Assembly: GCF_947498515.1 (NCBI RefSeq)
Contig: NZ_CANMKO010000013.1
Span: 1-64,000, forward strand
DNA: 64,000 nt
DNA from: an uncultured Pelagimonas sp.
GTDB lineage: Bacteria; Pseudomonadota; Alphaproteobacteria; Rhodobacterales; Rhodobacteraceae
Direction: 5' to 3'
Part shown: piece after piece, positions 53,701 to 62,290 of the stretch
Layout of the letters: every line of letters begins with the position of its first letter
Position numbering within the stretch: position 1 is the stretch's first letter
Made by a program: the position numbers and the translations under genes
The notes under the pieces: generated by a model
The model's input: only the letters and a program-made list of their open reading frames with translations
What the model was told of the DNA's origin: nothing
The model's database searches: none

Positions 53701-56700
53701 CCCGTTTTCCTAAACCGCGGCGGACCGCGGCTGTCTGATGCATTGAACTACTACAATGGCAACATAGGACCCCATTCTTTGCGTCTGGGTGCAGTTGATG
53801 GGGACAAACCACTTATTTTCGGTCGCAATGAGCCAATTGGTGCCCCCGAGATCCTTTTGCCCACTACCCAAAGTGGTACCGCGCGCGAGCCATTGTTTGT
53901 AGCCCATGCACCATCGGAGTCTGCTTATGGGTTGAAGCATGGCGCGGAGTCGACATTCATCACGCAATGGCCTGGAAATTCGGTAGACGATCTAATCCTG
54001 CGCAGTAAAGGAGAAGAGGAGTCGACGGCAGGTTCCTCCATAAGCACCGATAACATCGACACAGTACAAAGGTACATTCTGCCTCCGAGAATTGACATAG
54101 CTGCCGCGGAGGTAGCTGGAGTCCTAGATGTACAATCTAGCGATGTGCTCGCCGGTCTCTTCGATAAAGACAACAAAGTGCACCGGGTTCGCTGGAGCGG
54201 CGGGTTCCCAGTGGCCGTCGGCGGCGAAGAATTGGACGAACCAGATGTCCCGGAGATCCTTGATGACCCACTAAGCACCGTTGGCTCAAGCGATGAAAGC
54301 ACAAAACAGAAAGCTGCCCGTGGTGGTGTTTTAGTGGGACGCTCAGGCGACAATTCAGTGGATTTTCCCTACCTACCTGATCCATTGGCGAATGTTCTGT
54401 GCTTGATGCCCACACGTGAGGGACGCCCGTTATTGGATGAACCAATCCGGCTGGAGGCACTGAAAGGTGGCACTGGTTGGCCGAACCAAGCCCCCTGTGT
54501 TTTGCAGCTTATGCGTCCAGAAACGGAGCCGCCCGACGACACAACTTTCGAAGAGTCAGAGATAGAAGCCGACGGCTTAACGTTACGGATCGGTACCAGC
54601 AGTCGCAACTTCCTAGAAGGCACGCTTCCTACCTTGGGTATATGGCTCAACGATGGGCGAAGCTGTGAACTAGCCACTTGGTTTGCGCCGGTATTCGGTG
54701 AAGATGTGGCGTCGCATCGCCTTTTGCAAATGGCCTTTTCTTCGCAGAGCTACGAAAGTAGCTCCCGCTTTAACAACTTGCGTGGGCAAGCCGGTACTTT
54801 TGCTGCACTGGCGACGAATCACGGCACCTACAGACAATTGGGCGAACTACTATCTAGAACTCCCGTACGAGGATTGGTGACGGTTCGGCGACTTTCTTTG
54901 GTCAATGCGACGAAACGGCCAATCAGGGCACCAGAATATTTGGTGCCAGAAGGCATTTCTCATGTGCCATTTGCGCGAGTGAACCTTGCTGAGAGAGTAG
55001 CGGAACAAATGCTGGTCGAGCCAGCCCCATCAGCCAAGCAGGCGACCATTAAGGCACTTGAAGCCTGGCTAGGCGATGACACAATTATAGAAAAAATGAA
55101 GGACGGGTCAGCCGAGAATGAAGCTGCAGAATCGACCAATATGGTTTTTGGGGGGCAGGTCTTATGTGATCGGCCTTCAACCGATCAACTTCGCATTGAG
55201 GCACGATGGAAAGAGTATCTCGATGATCCCTCGCAACCGGCGCGGCGCGACGAATGTGATCCTTTGCGGCGTTTTAGCCCCGTTGATCCAGATGAATGGA
55301 CCCACTTAGAAGGCACATTGGCGACTGTCGAAAATACAGCTGAGCTCGCCGGGAAACCCGTGAACTTACTGCGTGATCCAGGCGGAAGTCTGAGGTGCAT
55401 AATGCACGACTTCTACGACACAAAAGCACGCAAAATCCAACTTCGAGTATCTGCGATCTCACGCCACTCTAAGAATTTTGCGACAAATGACAGAACTTCG
55501 CAGACCTTTATCACTCCTGGCCAACCAACCGAAGAGTTTGTATTGCGTGCTACCGCAAGGCCGGCGGCGCCTGTTCTAGCCGAACAGATGTTACCGGTAT
55601 TTCAATTTGATCGCATTAATCTCATTTCTCATGGCGTCGGAGGGCCACCACGTCAAACTGGAATAAAAATCGAACGCCACAGCAAATTGCGGTACTTCAT
55701 TCAACGTCCTTGGTTTGACGCGGGTTTTGACCAAAGACTAGCTGTTCTGCTTTGGGACGGAGCATTGTTTGATAGTACCGGTGAGTCAAAGGCAGATCGG
55801 CCCGAAACAATACCAGAAGACATTCCTGAAGAGATGCGTACACGTGTAAGTTTACAAGGGCGCGACCCAAAATTTGATAGCGTGAGCGTGAACGATTTTC
55901 TGACCGGCGATGATTTTCTGAACGATCTAACGGAAGAACGAATGGCTCATTTGGAACTGCCCGGAGTTTCTCCCCCCAACGAACTTTCTGATGGTCATGT
56001 CATTTCTGACTATCAGGTGTCTGCTGCGCTTTTTCCAGTGGAGCTTGACCGCCAACGCGATGTCTGGATTTCGGATATCCATATGCGCGGAGGGACCAGT
56101 TACATGCCTTATGTGCGCCTTTCGCTCGCAGCCTGCCAACACCGCGACCGAACTCTAAAAGGGTTGGAGCTCTCACAACCAGTCGATGGTTGGGCGCGCG
56201 TGCCACCCCGTAGAGTTGCGGAAGTTACTATAAACTGGACTGAGGGGCGCCCAGATGCATCCGCACGTGTAGTAGTCAACGGTGGAACGTACCGTCAACG
56301 CCAGCCAGGAACTGTGCTTTCAGATCTCAAACCAACAGTAGACAAGCCATGGTTGGAGCTCATTTTTCTTGAACGTTCGGCGGGTGTTTCAGGGGAAGGG
56401 GGTTGGACAAAGGTAGATACGTCTCACCCAACTCCGATACAAAGTGGCGCAGCTGGTTCATCTGTGTCGGATAATCTTTGGGATCTTAGAGTGGAATTGC
56501 CGTCCGATTGGAGATTGGACGGAAATCTATCCAGCCGAGCCATCTTGATTAGGGAATACGAACGCACCGCTGCCGACGGGGATGGGCCCAGTCCTCAGGC
56601 TCTTGAGGGCGAGGAAACCGCTCTGAAAATTGTTGAGGCTTTCGCTACGAGCCCAGATGGCTTGTCATCGGTAATTCGCGGCAAGACCACCTTCGCCTGC

Positions 56701-56733
56701 CTGATCACACAGGAGGAATTGCTTACAAGATAG
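50764..56733 (+). CDS. Giant protein 2 (1989 residues), function unknown
   Basis: An uninterrupted frame directly behind giant protein 1, so the two are almost certainly one transcript and act together. No signal peptide or membrane segment. The sequence is a mix of helical and beta segments, with an acidic stretch near residue 945 (EISEEEDDDEIGLDG). The last about 350 residues (FIQRPWFDAGFDQRLAVLLW; SYMPYVRLSLAACQH; VDGWARVPPRRVAEV) resemble, from memory, the ends of other large uncharacterised proteins that occur with partners like giant protein 1. No enzyme motif found. Structural or scaffold role is a guess. Confidence 0.85.
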   Translation: MTTTAARLSGFDIATVPSGISLGDEGPFANISLVFRPNGMSLLVPITKAAVSNEIKDAITGFFPGADSVVHESVYRLILTDPEALDRGEDAGLPTTIDDLTPDQINTLKAVSAEEKQRVLWERPTSLDARPIAEILIDSFAVWLADLPQHLHSVSQTTFLRMDDAKNQSEPQPQDIQLCSISIPNPFDSSKFEVYRVPCSWSGKEDANTLSEIDLSAFETPSDLNEFVQQNGSLNPLNYEGILSSKEVTEVWSPEEAQKIWQGLFSSNELRNLARALLFPNNPSGLRNPEQIRVRKANKITLRSDHVSVIAAGLSEIKSTELLAAWDATISLRSKNQQKGTDRFNEGLTPGDLIGTIHGRLLGAVRSYAPPQNEEAQLLLRDDGADTASKTPPELVAPPSQAIRLAELYRADSLKPRVDFPELTATRLAQPEAPSERQRFNDEDLLLLAEKRREAALRSLVLEEDDVFSSLGYNVSRHSPSLAQKKGNIRPGFGQVVMEQERSTAKYFAASSENARSVWKKAFEGEESDQDTNAIVDENQFLIADNIAVAVADVLGEKGTLALDDNPNTLNPEQGSLNDAVPFARALAASKSAWRRGVGRVAVKNPTDEAADEALKRFQEIYAHPVLAEKLGLIRDYKVPLEELLNETGGAEFFRLSATTSFLSPHTQTATILQAELQGSLAFRPSGRAEWFDSTPDPKAGLKDLTEKRFGTPRFALQTLDEQQVLNSFEGAADGTTDQFLAGEVEENLDAHLPQVRRYGIALIDRGRLDEEIENLAASEISEEWHGNSPMLTFAENLTIGFRLDVGIAQPEERTAWFAAGDRDIDYYRLRNSPDLTDLKVSTKTARPEVRHRSTSYVTGINRYLDHPDAIKEVKNVDGSLETVPAAVGGYSDVVVQETLATWQGRSLSLPRRAREDEFIVQDWFSPMVDPDEGPLPIEMDYSEPEISEEEDDDEIGLDGVVPGLPPQRERAGYYFGARPVFLNRGGPRLSDALNYYNGNIGPHSLRLGAVDGDKPLIFGRNEPIGAPEILLPTTQSGTAREPLFVAHAPSESAYGLKHGAESTFITQWPGNSVDDLILRSKGEEESTAGSSISTDNIDTVQRYILPPRIDIAAAEVAGVLDVQSSDVLAGLFDKDNKVHRVRWSGGFPVAVGGEELDEPDVPEILDDPLSTVGSSDESTKQKAARGGVLVGRSGDNSVDFPYLPDPLANVLCLMPTREGRPLLDEPIRLEALKGGTGWPNQAPCVLQLMRPETEPPDDTTFEESEIEADGLTLRIGTSSRNFLEGTLPTLGIWLNDGRSCELATWFAPVFGEDVASHRLLQMAFSSQSYESSSRFNNLRGQAGTFAALATNHGTYRQLGELLSRTPVRGLVTVRRLSLVNATKRPIRAPEYLVPEGISHVPFARVNLAERVAEQMLVEPAPSAKQATIKALEAWLGDDTIIEKMKDGSAENEAAESTNMVFGGQVLCDRPSTDQLRIEARWKEYLDDPSQPARRDECDPLRRFSPVDPDEWTHLEGTLATVENTAELAGKPVNLLRDPGGSLRCIMHDFYDTKARKIQLRVSAISRHSKNFATNDRTSQTFITPGQPTEEFVLRATARPAAPVLAEQMLPVFQFDRINLISHGVGGPPRQTGIKIERHSKLRYFIQRPWFDAGFDQRLAVLLWDGALFDSTGESKADRPETIPEDIPEEMRTRVSLQGRDPKFDSVSVNDFLTGDDFLNDLTEERMAHLELPGVSPPNELSDGHVISDYQVSAALFPVELDRQRDVWISDIHMRGGTSYMPYVRLSLAACQHRDRTLKGLELSQPVDGWARVPPRRVAEVTINWTEGRPDASARVVVNGGTYRQRQPGTVLSDLKPTVDKPWLELIFLERSAGVSGEGGWTKVDTSHPTPIQSGAAGSSVSDNLWDLRVELPSDWRLDGNLSSRAILIREYERTAADGDGPSPQALEGEETALKIVEAFATSPDGLSSVIRGKTTFACLITQEELLTR

Positions 56734-56817
56734 GACCCCATCCCTCAGCGCCAGATGACAAAGGGTTTGATCAGCGGTGAGTTAAAAGGCTTGAACCTGA
56801 AACAGGAGAATAGAGAA

Positions 56818-57351
56818 ATGACCAGCGAACAGAATGACCGCGAGATCGAGCCACATTTTCTGGAAGACGATTTTGGAAAAGCTCTACAAAGTGAGAGAAA
56901 AACCGCTTCGCAACTGGACCTAGCAGAACATGCAAAATCAGCGGCGTTAAAGCTCGAAGCCGATTTTCCGGGTGTTGTTTTCACTAGTGGAAGGCGTTCA
57001 TCGGACGATCAAGCACGCGCAATGGCCGGAAATGTTGTGAATAATCGCAAATGGATTGAGCAAACCTACAAATCTAGCCCAGAGCGAAAAAGCCTACAGG
57101 ACTGGGTGGATAAAAACCCTAGTGCGAAAACTAAGGCCGAAATCCAAGCAGGTTTAGCCAAAATCATGTCAGATTGGACAGATACACAAAAGAAAGGCTT
57201 TTCAAGACATATGGCTGGATTGGCTTTTGATGTTAAGCCGACCGATGACGCTAAACTGAAAAAGGCGATTTCGGAACTCCCAAATCTTCGAAAATTTTTA
57301 GACGAAGAGGGTGGCATTACGATCTGGCATGCAGACTTTAAGCAAAAGTGA
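56818..57351 (+). CDS. M15-type (VanY-like) zinc peptidase
   Basis: 177 residues. Zinc-site motifs of M15 peptidases are present: FTSGRRSSDDQARAMAGN near residue 55, SRHMAGLAFDVKP (S-x-H-x4-A-x-D) and the C-terminal W-H of ITIWHADF. Such enzymes cut peptidoglycan stem peptides, as D-Ala-D-Ala carboxypeptidases or endolysins. No signal peptide; ATG 56818 has AGGAGA upstream, ATG 56755 is weaker. It follows the giant pair on the same strand, 84 bases away, and may open the cell wall for that system. Confidence 0.72.
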   Translation: MTSEQNDREIEPHFLEDDFGKALQSERKTASQLDLAEHAKSAALKLEADFPGVVFTSGRRSSDDQARAMAGNVVNNRKWIEQTYKSSPERKSLQDWVDKNPSAKTKAEIQAGLAKIMSDWTDTQKKGFSRHMAGLAFDVKPTDDAKLKKAISELPNLRKFLDEEGGITIWHADFKQK

Positions 57352-57408
57352 CGGTCTGAAAACTATTTGAACTATACGGTGCTCTCATTGCGCCAAGTGA
57401 GGTAAACC

Positions 57409-58008
57409 ATGACTGTTATTCAGTGTTGTTTTTCTGCAATTATCTTTGTGTCGACTGTATCACCAGCAATTGCAGATCTGAACGACTCCAAAGTTGCATG
57501 TAGCGAGCCAAAATCTGCGACTATATCTACAGCTTTTGATACCTCGAACACTGAAATATCAATGGCAATTGAATTGCTAGAAGCTGCAGCCTCTCCTACC
57601 ATTGATAAGTACACAAGATGGCTAGGAGCTCCAAGTTCAGACGTCGTAGCTGGCGTAATCGAGATGTTGCAACAGGCACGTGCTTACGCAGGATTCCAGC
57701 AAAGTTGGTGTCCAAACTCTAGCACCAGTGATTTGAGCTGGGAGAATGGTGATTTAGCTGGTGTTCATCCAAGTAGTGTAACTGACATATTTTTCGTTGA
57801 TGACTACTTCGATATCAGCCCCACTGGTATTGATAGCCAATCTTCAACTGTAATTCATGAAATACTGCACCAAGTTGGTGCAAATTTGCAGCCAGAAGTT
57901 TACCTGACACACGAACTAGAGGCACTTGCTGCTAACAATCCCGAAAGGGCTCGTCGGAACGCTCAAAGCCTTGAGTATTTAGTAACCGATCTTCTCTATG
58001 GCCTCTAA
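57409..58008 (+). CDS. Secreted zinc metalloprotease (HExxH)
   Basis: 199 residues: signal peptide ending SPAIADL (cleavage near residue 22), then a domain with HEILHQVG (HExxH) near residue 157 and a downstream acidic helix (THELEALAANN) that could give the third ligand, as in deuterolysin/Lys-specific metallo-endopeptidases (M35). It lies 57 bases behind the M15 gene on the same strand and may belong to the same cassette. Substrate unknown. Confidence 0.65.
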   Translation: MTVIQCCFSAIIFVSTVSPAIADLNDSKVACSEPKSATISTAFDTSNTEISMAIELLEAAASPTIDKYTRWLGAPSSDVVAGVIEMLQQARAYAGFQQSWCPNSSTSDLSWENGDLAGVHPSSVTDIFFVDDYFDISPTGIDSQSSTVIHEILHQVGANLQPEVYLTHELEALAANNPERARRNAQSLEYLVTDLLYGL

Positions 58009-58449
58009 GTCGTTCGCATAAACAATTTTGTTGCGAGGCAATGTTGGAATGTTCAATTACCTAAAGGTTTGTCTCAAGACAAATTAGAAAAATGTAGCTA
58101 ACCTTGCATGTGTATGTGCAGGGGCGAATTGATAGAAGTGCTAGTAACTTACCTGATTGAAGCCATGAATTCCTTCCTAGTTACACTAATCAACGAAGAC
58201 CAATCGATGGCAATGTAGACGCGTCCAGATCAAATGGTTGCTTCGCGGTGCGGTGCTAATTTCATGATATTTGCAACGGCATGGCACGATCATAAAAACT
58301 AGGCAATTGGGCTGGTGCAAATATCAGGTGCATAAGTTAAGTCAGCCGAAGGTGGCTTGTTTGAGCGTTTTACCCAGCCAAGTAATTTAGTTGCGGGCTG
58401 CTGCAATGAGGCATGTTGCTGTTGCGGTACCAATGATGGCGGCATTGAT
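58009..58449. other. Gene-free stretch between convergent genes
   Basis: About 440 A/T-rich bases between the metalloprotease gene and the ThsB-like gene, which face each other. A short perfect hairpin TTTGTC-TCAA-GACAAA (58068-58083) is the only structure I see; it has no T-run. Confidence 0.4.
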
Positions 58450-58947
58450 TTAGTTGTCATTCCTAATTTTGACGGCTTCTTCAGCGGCATTTGAAATGTG
58501 CTCTTTGATCCAAGCGTACCGTTCTTTACTATTGGAGCCGCTTGGAGTGTAGCATTTCACGATGGACGACAGCTTCTTTCCGGTGTCGCCATAGTTGATG
58601 AAATCGAAAGGGTTTTTTCCTTTTGGAGAGGTTTTCCCATCGGTGTTGAGTAGTCCATTCACGTGGATACCCACTACTCCCATTTTCCCGTCCCAAGACT
58701 TAACGATCTCATGATTTATCCATTTTCGGTTCGCCGTGTCGGCACCAATCAAAACAACAGTACATGACCGGCCCTTCATTTGTGCGGCAATCCACTTTTC
58801 AATTGCCGCATTGCCCCCACCGGTAATCGTTTCCCAATCATTGTCAGGCGCGGGTTTGTTGCCTTCCACACTTCCAATGTTGCGAACTTGTGAAACACGC
58901 CAGTTATCAGGTTTGTATTGAAAGCTGTAAAAACACTTACGTACCAT
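58450..58947 (-). CDS. ThsB-like TIR protein (DUF1863/MTH538 type)
   Basis: 165 residues. VRKCFYSFQYKPDNWRVSQV, GRSCTVVLIGADTANRKWIN (with HEI following) and VVGIHVNGLL are the strands and catalytic-region features of MTH538-type TIR-like domains, the group of Thoeris ThsB. ThsB senses phage and makes a nucleotide signal from NAD for ThsA; no ThsA is visible in the window. The gene is separate (about 125 bases) from the TIR/SLOG operon but on the same strand. Confidence 0.75.
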   Translation of the reverse strand: MVRKCFYSFQYKPDNWRVSQVRNIGSVEGNKPAPDNDWETITGGGNAAIEKWIAAQMKGRSCTVVLIGADTANRKWINHEIVKSWDGKMGVVGIHVNGLLNTDGKTSPKGKNPFDFINYGDTGKKLSSIVKCYTPSGSNSKERYAWIKEHISNAAEEAVKIRNDN

Positions 58948-59072
58948 TTCCGTTGATCCTCTTAGTATTGGTGGGCAATGTCATAACCATTGTGGCTGAT
59001 GCAGATTGGTAAGACCAGTCAACATGCCATGGTTTCAAAGCATGGCTAATCATTGTTCTGAACAGAACAAGC

Positions 59073-59699
59073 TCATGTTCGCTCCCGCCATGAACTATAC
59101 GCTCTTGGGCGCATGTAATCTTGGGTATTTTTGCTCCAGCTTTCGAAGCTTCTCGAGTTCGGTGCCTCAAAGATCATTAAGCCTTCTGGACTAGGCACAA
59201 CTGGACGAACAACTTTCAACTCACCATCGGAACTTTCCTCGATGTAAGGATACAACCCAAGAAACTCGCGCCCTCGGTAAAAGCGTTGATCACCTTTCAA
59301 TACCGGCAATATTCCTACTGACCCACACCTGCCGTCGAACCAACCAAGTTCCCAACACATCCAAAGAGACTGATCGGCAGACTCGGTATCCAAGAAAAGC
59401 AATGTGTCACACTGCTCCATCGTTTCTCGGATAAATGCGGCGTTTGCAGGGGTGACCTCGTTTCTGCTTACGTCGGGCTCATCAATCCAATCACAAAAAA
59501 CGACAAACCCCTTGTCGGTCAGATAATCATAGACCCCAAGGACAATTTCTGCGTCGCGGATAGTTTGAGATAGGAATATATCGTACCGAGACTGATGCTC
59601 TTGTGACGCACCTCGCAGCGCCTCGTTGATTGATACGCCTTCGCGTTTGGCGCGCCGCTGCGCACGAGCACGCATGTCAGAATCACGCAGAAATGTCAT
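59073..59699 (-). CDS. TIR-domain protein (TIR-SLOG operon, gene 4)
   Basis: 208 residues. A basic N-terminal segment (MRARAQRRAKREGVSINEAL) is followed by a TIR domain at about 38-150: YDIFLSQTIRDAEIVLGVYD, LFLDTESADQSLWMCWELGW with the catalytic-type Glu. The C-terminal about 60 residues are unassigned. It starts five bases after the SLOG stop codon. NADase or nucleotide-signal synthesis is the known chemistry of bacterial defence TIRs; here inferred. Confidence 0.8.
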   Translation of the reverse strand: MTFLRDSDMRARAQRRAKREGVSINEALRGASQEHQSRYDIFLSQTIRDAEIVLGVYDYLTDKGFVVFCDWIDEPDVSRNEVTPANAAFIRETMEQCDTLLFLDTESADQSLWMCWELGWFDGRCGSVGILPVLKGDQRFYRGREFLGLYPYIEESSDGELKVVRPVVPSPEGLMIFEAPNSRSFESWSKNTQDYMRPRAYSSWRERT

Positions 59700-59704
59700 T
59701 CGAG

Positions 59705-60370
59705 CTACCTATGATCAACTTTTGCATCATTCCAAAAGCGATCTTCCAACTTGTAAGGTTGCTTTTCCGGTATCTCAAAACGCATTTCTTTCGTAGAAAT
59801 ATCGAGGTGACGGTGGAACAATGCAACATAGTCTAGGTCTGTAGATAGGTCATCACTAGTGCTATCGAACTTATCGGATAACAGTTGAGCAGCGCCACCC
59901 GTTGAAATCACGGGGATTAGAGACGCTTTCGGTTGGAGCTCATTGAATAGATCGAATTCTTCAAGGATGCCACCCATTCCACCAATGAATACAGCGCCGC
60001 TAAATTCATGTTCTGAGAACATCCGGCGGCGCATTTCTAACAGGCTTGCCCCTAAATCGCCTTCGACCCTGTCCGTGAAAACAACGTTTTTGAATTGTTC
60101 GTTGTCTTCGGGGTATTCATCATCAAAAAAATTCGTTTGGTACAGCGTGACCCACTTTCCGTAGTCCACATCCAGGCTCTTTGCTACTTCCAATACCATG
60201 GGAGTAATTGCGGGATGGCCACCCCAAACTAGCGGTCGCCTTCCAAGCGTGACGTGGACAAGAGCAGAAACTGCGGCATTGATGGCGACTGTGTCTGCTG
60301 TGGCTGCATACTCGGGGCCGCGCTTTGGATCCGGAACCCCTGCCGAGAGAAAGATTGCGTTAGACAACAT
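59705..60370 (-). CDS. SLOG-domain nucleotide-binding protein (TIR-SLOG operon, gene 3)
   Basis: 221 residues with Rossmann-like SLOG features: MLSNAIFLSAGVPDP, then LVWGGHPAITPMVLEVA, and SGAVFIGGMGGILEEFDLF, the Gly-rich loop expected to bind an NAD-derived ligand. SLOG is the sensor domain of Thoeris ThsA, but here it stands alone with no SIR2 or membrane effector. The start overlaps the upstream stop codon (TAATG) with GGGAGG upstream. Confidence 0.8.
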   Translation of the reverse strand: MLSNAIFLSAGVPDPKRGPEYAATADTVAINAAVSALVHVTLGRRPLVWGGHPAITPMVLEVAKSLDVDYGKWVTLYQTNFFDDEYPEDNEQFKNVVFTDRVEGDLGASLLEMRRRMFSEHEFSGAVFIGGMGGILEEFDLFNELQPKASLIPVISTGGAAQLLSDKFDSTSDDLSTDLDYVALFHRHLDISTKEMRFEIPEKQPYKLEDRFWNDAKVDHR

Positions 60371-61530
60371 TACACCTCCCAACCAGACAGGGACCATGCC
60401 GCCTCTGACACCTTGATCGAGCGTACGGCCGCAATGTGATCATCCAACCATTGTAAGTGTGCACCCCAAGCGTCACGGATTCCAATGTGATCGTACACCA
60501 AAACCGGCGTTCCAACTTGGTCAGACCGCTGTGCCTTTTCGGCAATGTCGTTCAAGGTTTCTGCCGAAGGCACACCTACCACAGGGTATGCCCAAATTCG
60601 TTGTTCGTCAGGTAATAGGATAGAAATAGCTCGATGGGCACCGATGCCTTCAAAAGTCCCGCCAATCTTTTCTACATCTGCGCGGAGGCGTCCAGTTATC
60701 GCCATATACCTTGACGCGATACTGCGACTTCTTAATCTTTCAACCGCAAGTGAAATCACATCAACTGTTGCTTCGACTATTGGGCCGTCGGCGCCAGCAA
60801 GCTCAGCTGCTTCCAAGTAAATTGACTCGGCAAGATCAGTCATCCTATTTGGTTTGTGCTCAGGCCAAATGACTCTCAGCACTTGAATGTCTTTCGCTCT
60901 TGCACGGCCGATCTCTTGGCGGGTCCATTTACTGTCAAAATATGTTGGCGTGTCCAACATGACCATAACGTCAGAGTCGCAAAGTCTATGCCACAAAGCA
61001 TCCTGAAAAGGCTCTCCCTTTAAGATGTCATGCGTATCAAGGAAAACGTCAAATCCCTTGGCACTCAACGTGTCATGAAGCTGCACGGCGGCGGAGCGAG
61101 CTTCAGTCCGTCGATAGCTCACAAATACACGACGCTGCCTTCGCAAGAGCCCAACGCACTCTAACATTGCCGCAGCGAGTTCAGTCATCTCGGCATCTTC
61201 ATTCGCCAACTTCAACCCATTTGAGAACTGAAGAAAATCTGGAATGTCGGCTCCAAAATCACCCTTCGCACCAACTGTCGGAATGATTGGCAAACTAGCG
61301 TCAACTAGTCGTCGAACTGTGTTCAGGTCTCCGTTATTGTCTCCACCGAAGAAAGCAGCGGAGAAAGCGGCGTGGATATCCCGGTCGCCCAGAGTGTCTT
61401 GTCCGTGTAGTCTTACATCTGTACCAAGCTCGAGATCAAAATCGCTGACCATGCTGTTTATGGTGTTCGTCAGCGTTTCACTTTGCTCTGGTGTCACAGA
61501 GCCGAGGATTGCTAGTTCATAGATGCTCAT
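60370..61530 (-). CDS. TIR protein with N- and C-terminal extensions (TIR-SLOG operon, gene 2)
   Basis: 386 residues. Residues about 1-130 are a conserved-looking sensor or regulatory region (HGQDTLGDRDIHAAF; LPIIPTVGAKGDFGADIPDF). Residues about 133-225 are a TIR domain: RRVFVSYRRTEARSAAVQLH, KGFDVFLDTHDI, KWTRQEIGRARAKD. The C-terminal 130 residues are unassigned (DEQRIWAYPVVGVPSAETL). It overlaps gene 1 by four bases. Confidence 0.82.
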   Translation of the reverse strand: MSIYELAILGSVTPEQSETLTNTINSMVSDFDLELGTDVRLHGQDTLGDRDIHAAFSAAFFGGDNNGDLNTVRRLVDASLPIIPTVGAKGDFGADIPDFLQFSNGLKLANEDAEMTELAAAMLECVGLLRRQRRVFVSYRRTEARSAAVQLHDTLSAKGFDVFLDTHDILKGEPFQDALWHRLCDSDVMVMLDTPTYFDSKWTRQEIGRARAKDIQVLRVIWPEHKPNRMTDLAESIYLEAAELAGADGPIVEATVDVISLAVERLRSRSIASRYMAITGRLRADVEKIGGTFEGIGAHRAISILLPDEQRIWAYPVVGVPSAETLNDIAEKAQRSDQVGTPVLVYDHIGIRDAWGAHLQWLDDHIAAVRSIKVSEAAWSLSGWEV

Positions 61531-62138
61531 GCGTTTTTTCGGCGCAAAGATCGCGATAGATCATACGTACAACTTGATCGATCTTCATATGCAGCATCAA
61601 TCATTGTTGAAAGATGCCCGTGATTGGCAGCGATCGTATCCCACTTCGTGACGGACATTTTTGCCCCGGACTCCATTAAATTGTCCTTAAGTCGGTCTGA
61701 AAGAAAAGGGTAACGCCGATCATATTCGGTTCGATCGTTGATAGTGGTCCAGCTCGTGTATTCGGGATAGATGGCCTTTTTCTCTATGTCATGGGCCGCA
61801 GTGATGTGTTTCGGGTCCGTCGAAGGTAGCTGTACAACAAGTATGCCGGACTTTTTGTTCACCGAACCGTCGAACATACTGGAGTAAGTCTCCCAGTCCA
61901 CATGCTTCCGTCCCCAGGTTTCTGTGCCAACCAAAACGATCGAAACTGTGGAATCTCTAAGATAGTCGTCCCGAATGACTTCTCGGATAGTTTCGGTGGG
62001 CAGCGAGTCATCGACATCGTCACTATTCACGGATAAATCTATGAACAAATTCTCTTGGTCGTTCCAGCTTTGAAGTTCGTCTTTGGCCCATTGGTCATTA
62101 GCATGATGATAACTGATGAAAACCTTGTGTTTGGCCAT
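61527..62138 (-). CDS. ThsB-like TIR protein (TIR-SLOG operon, gene 1)
   Basis: 203 residues starting MAKHKVFISYHHANDQWAKD; then VSIVLVGTETWGRKHVDWET, with the conserved Trp and Glu of MTH538/DUF1863 TIR-like domains. This is the ThsB branch of TIR proteins. An in-frame ATG at 62147 is an alternative start. It leads a four-gene operon with overlaps throughout and is divergent from the HET gene. Confidence 0.8.
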   Translation of the reverse strand: MAKHKVFISYHHANDQWAKDELQSWNDQENLFIDLSVNSDDVDDSLPTETIREVIRDDYLRDSTVSIVLVGTETWGRKHVDWETYSSMFDGSVNKKSGILVVQLPSTDPKHITAAHDIEKKAIYPEYTSWTTINDRTEYDRRYPFLSDRLKDNLMESGAKMSVTKWDTIAANHGHLSTMIDAAYEDRSSCTYDLSRSLRRKNA

Positions 62139-62290
62139 AAATCTCATTCCGAATTTTTGATGAATAACAAATGATGGCCTTTCGATCTAGGAAGGTCAAT
62201 GAAAACGGATAGTATCTCATTCTTGAACCCGAACACCTACTTTGCGAGCCCTTTCCCAGCATGTGAAGCTATTTTTTAAAGTGTTGATCC

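Noticed and set aside
58068-58083. Hairpin TTTGTC-TCAA-GACAAA as a terminator
   Set aside because: The stem is only six base pairs and A/T-rich, with no T-run on either side.
58009-58449. Right end of the Tn7-like element
   Set aside because: I looked for inverted copies of the 35.45-35.54 kb repeats and found only short chance matches such as TGCAA.
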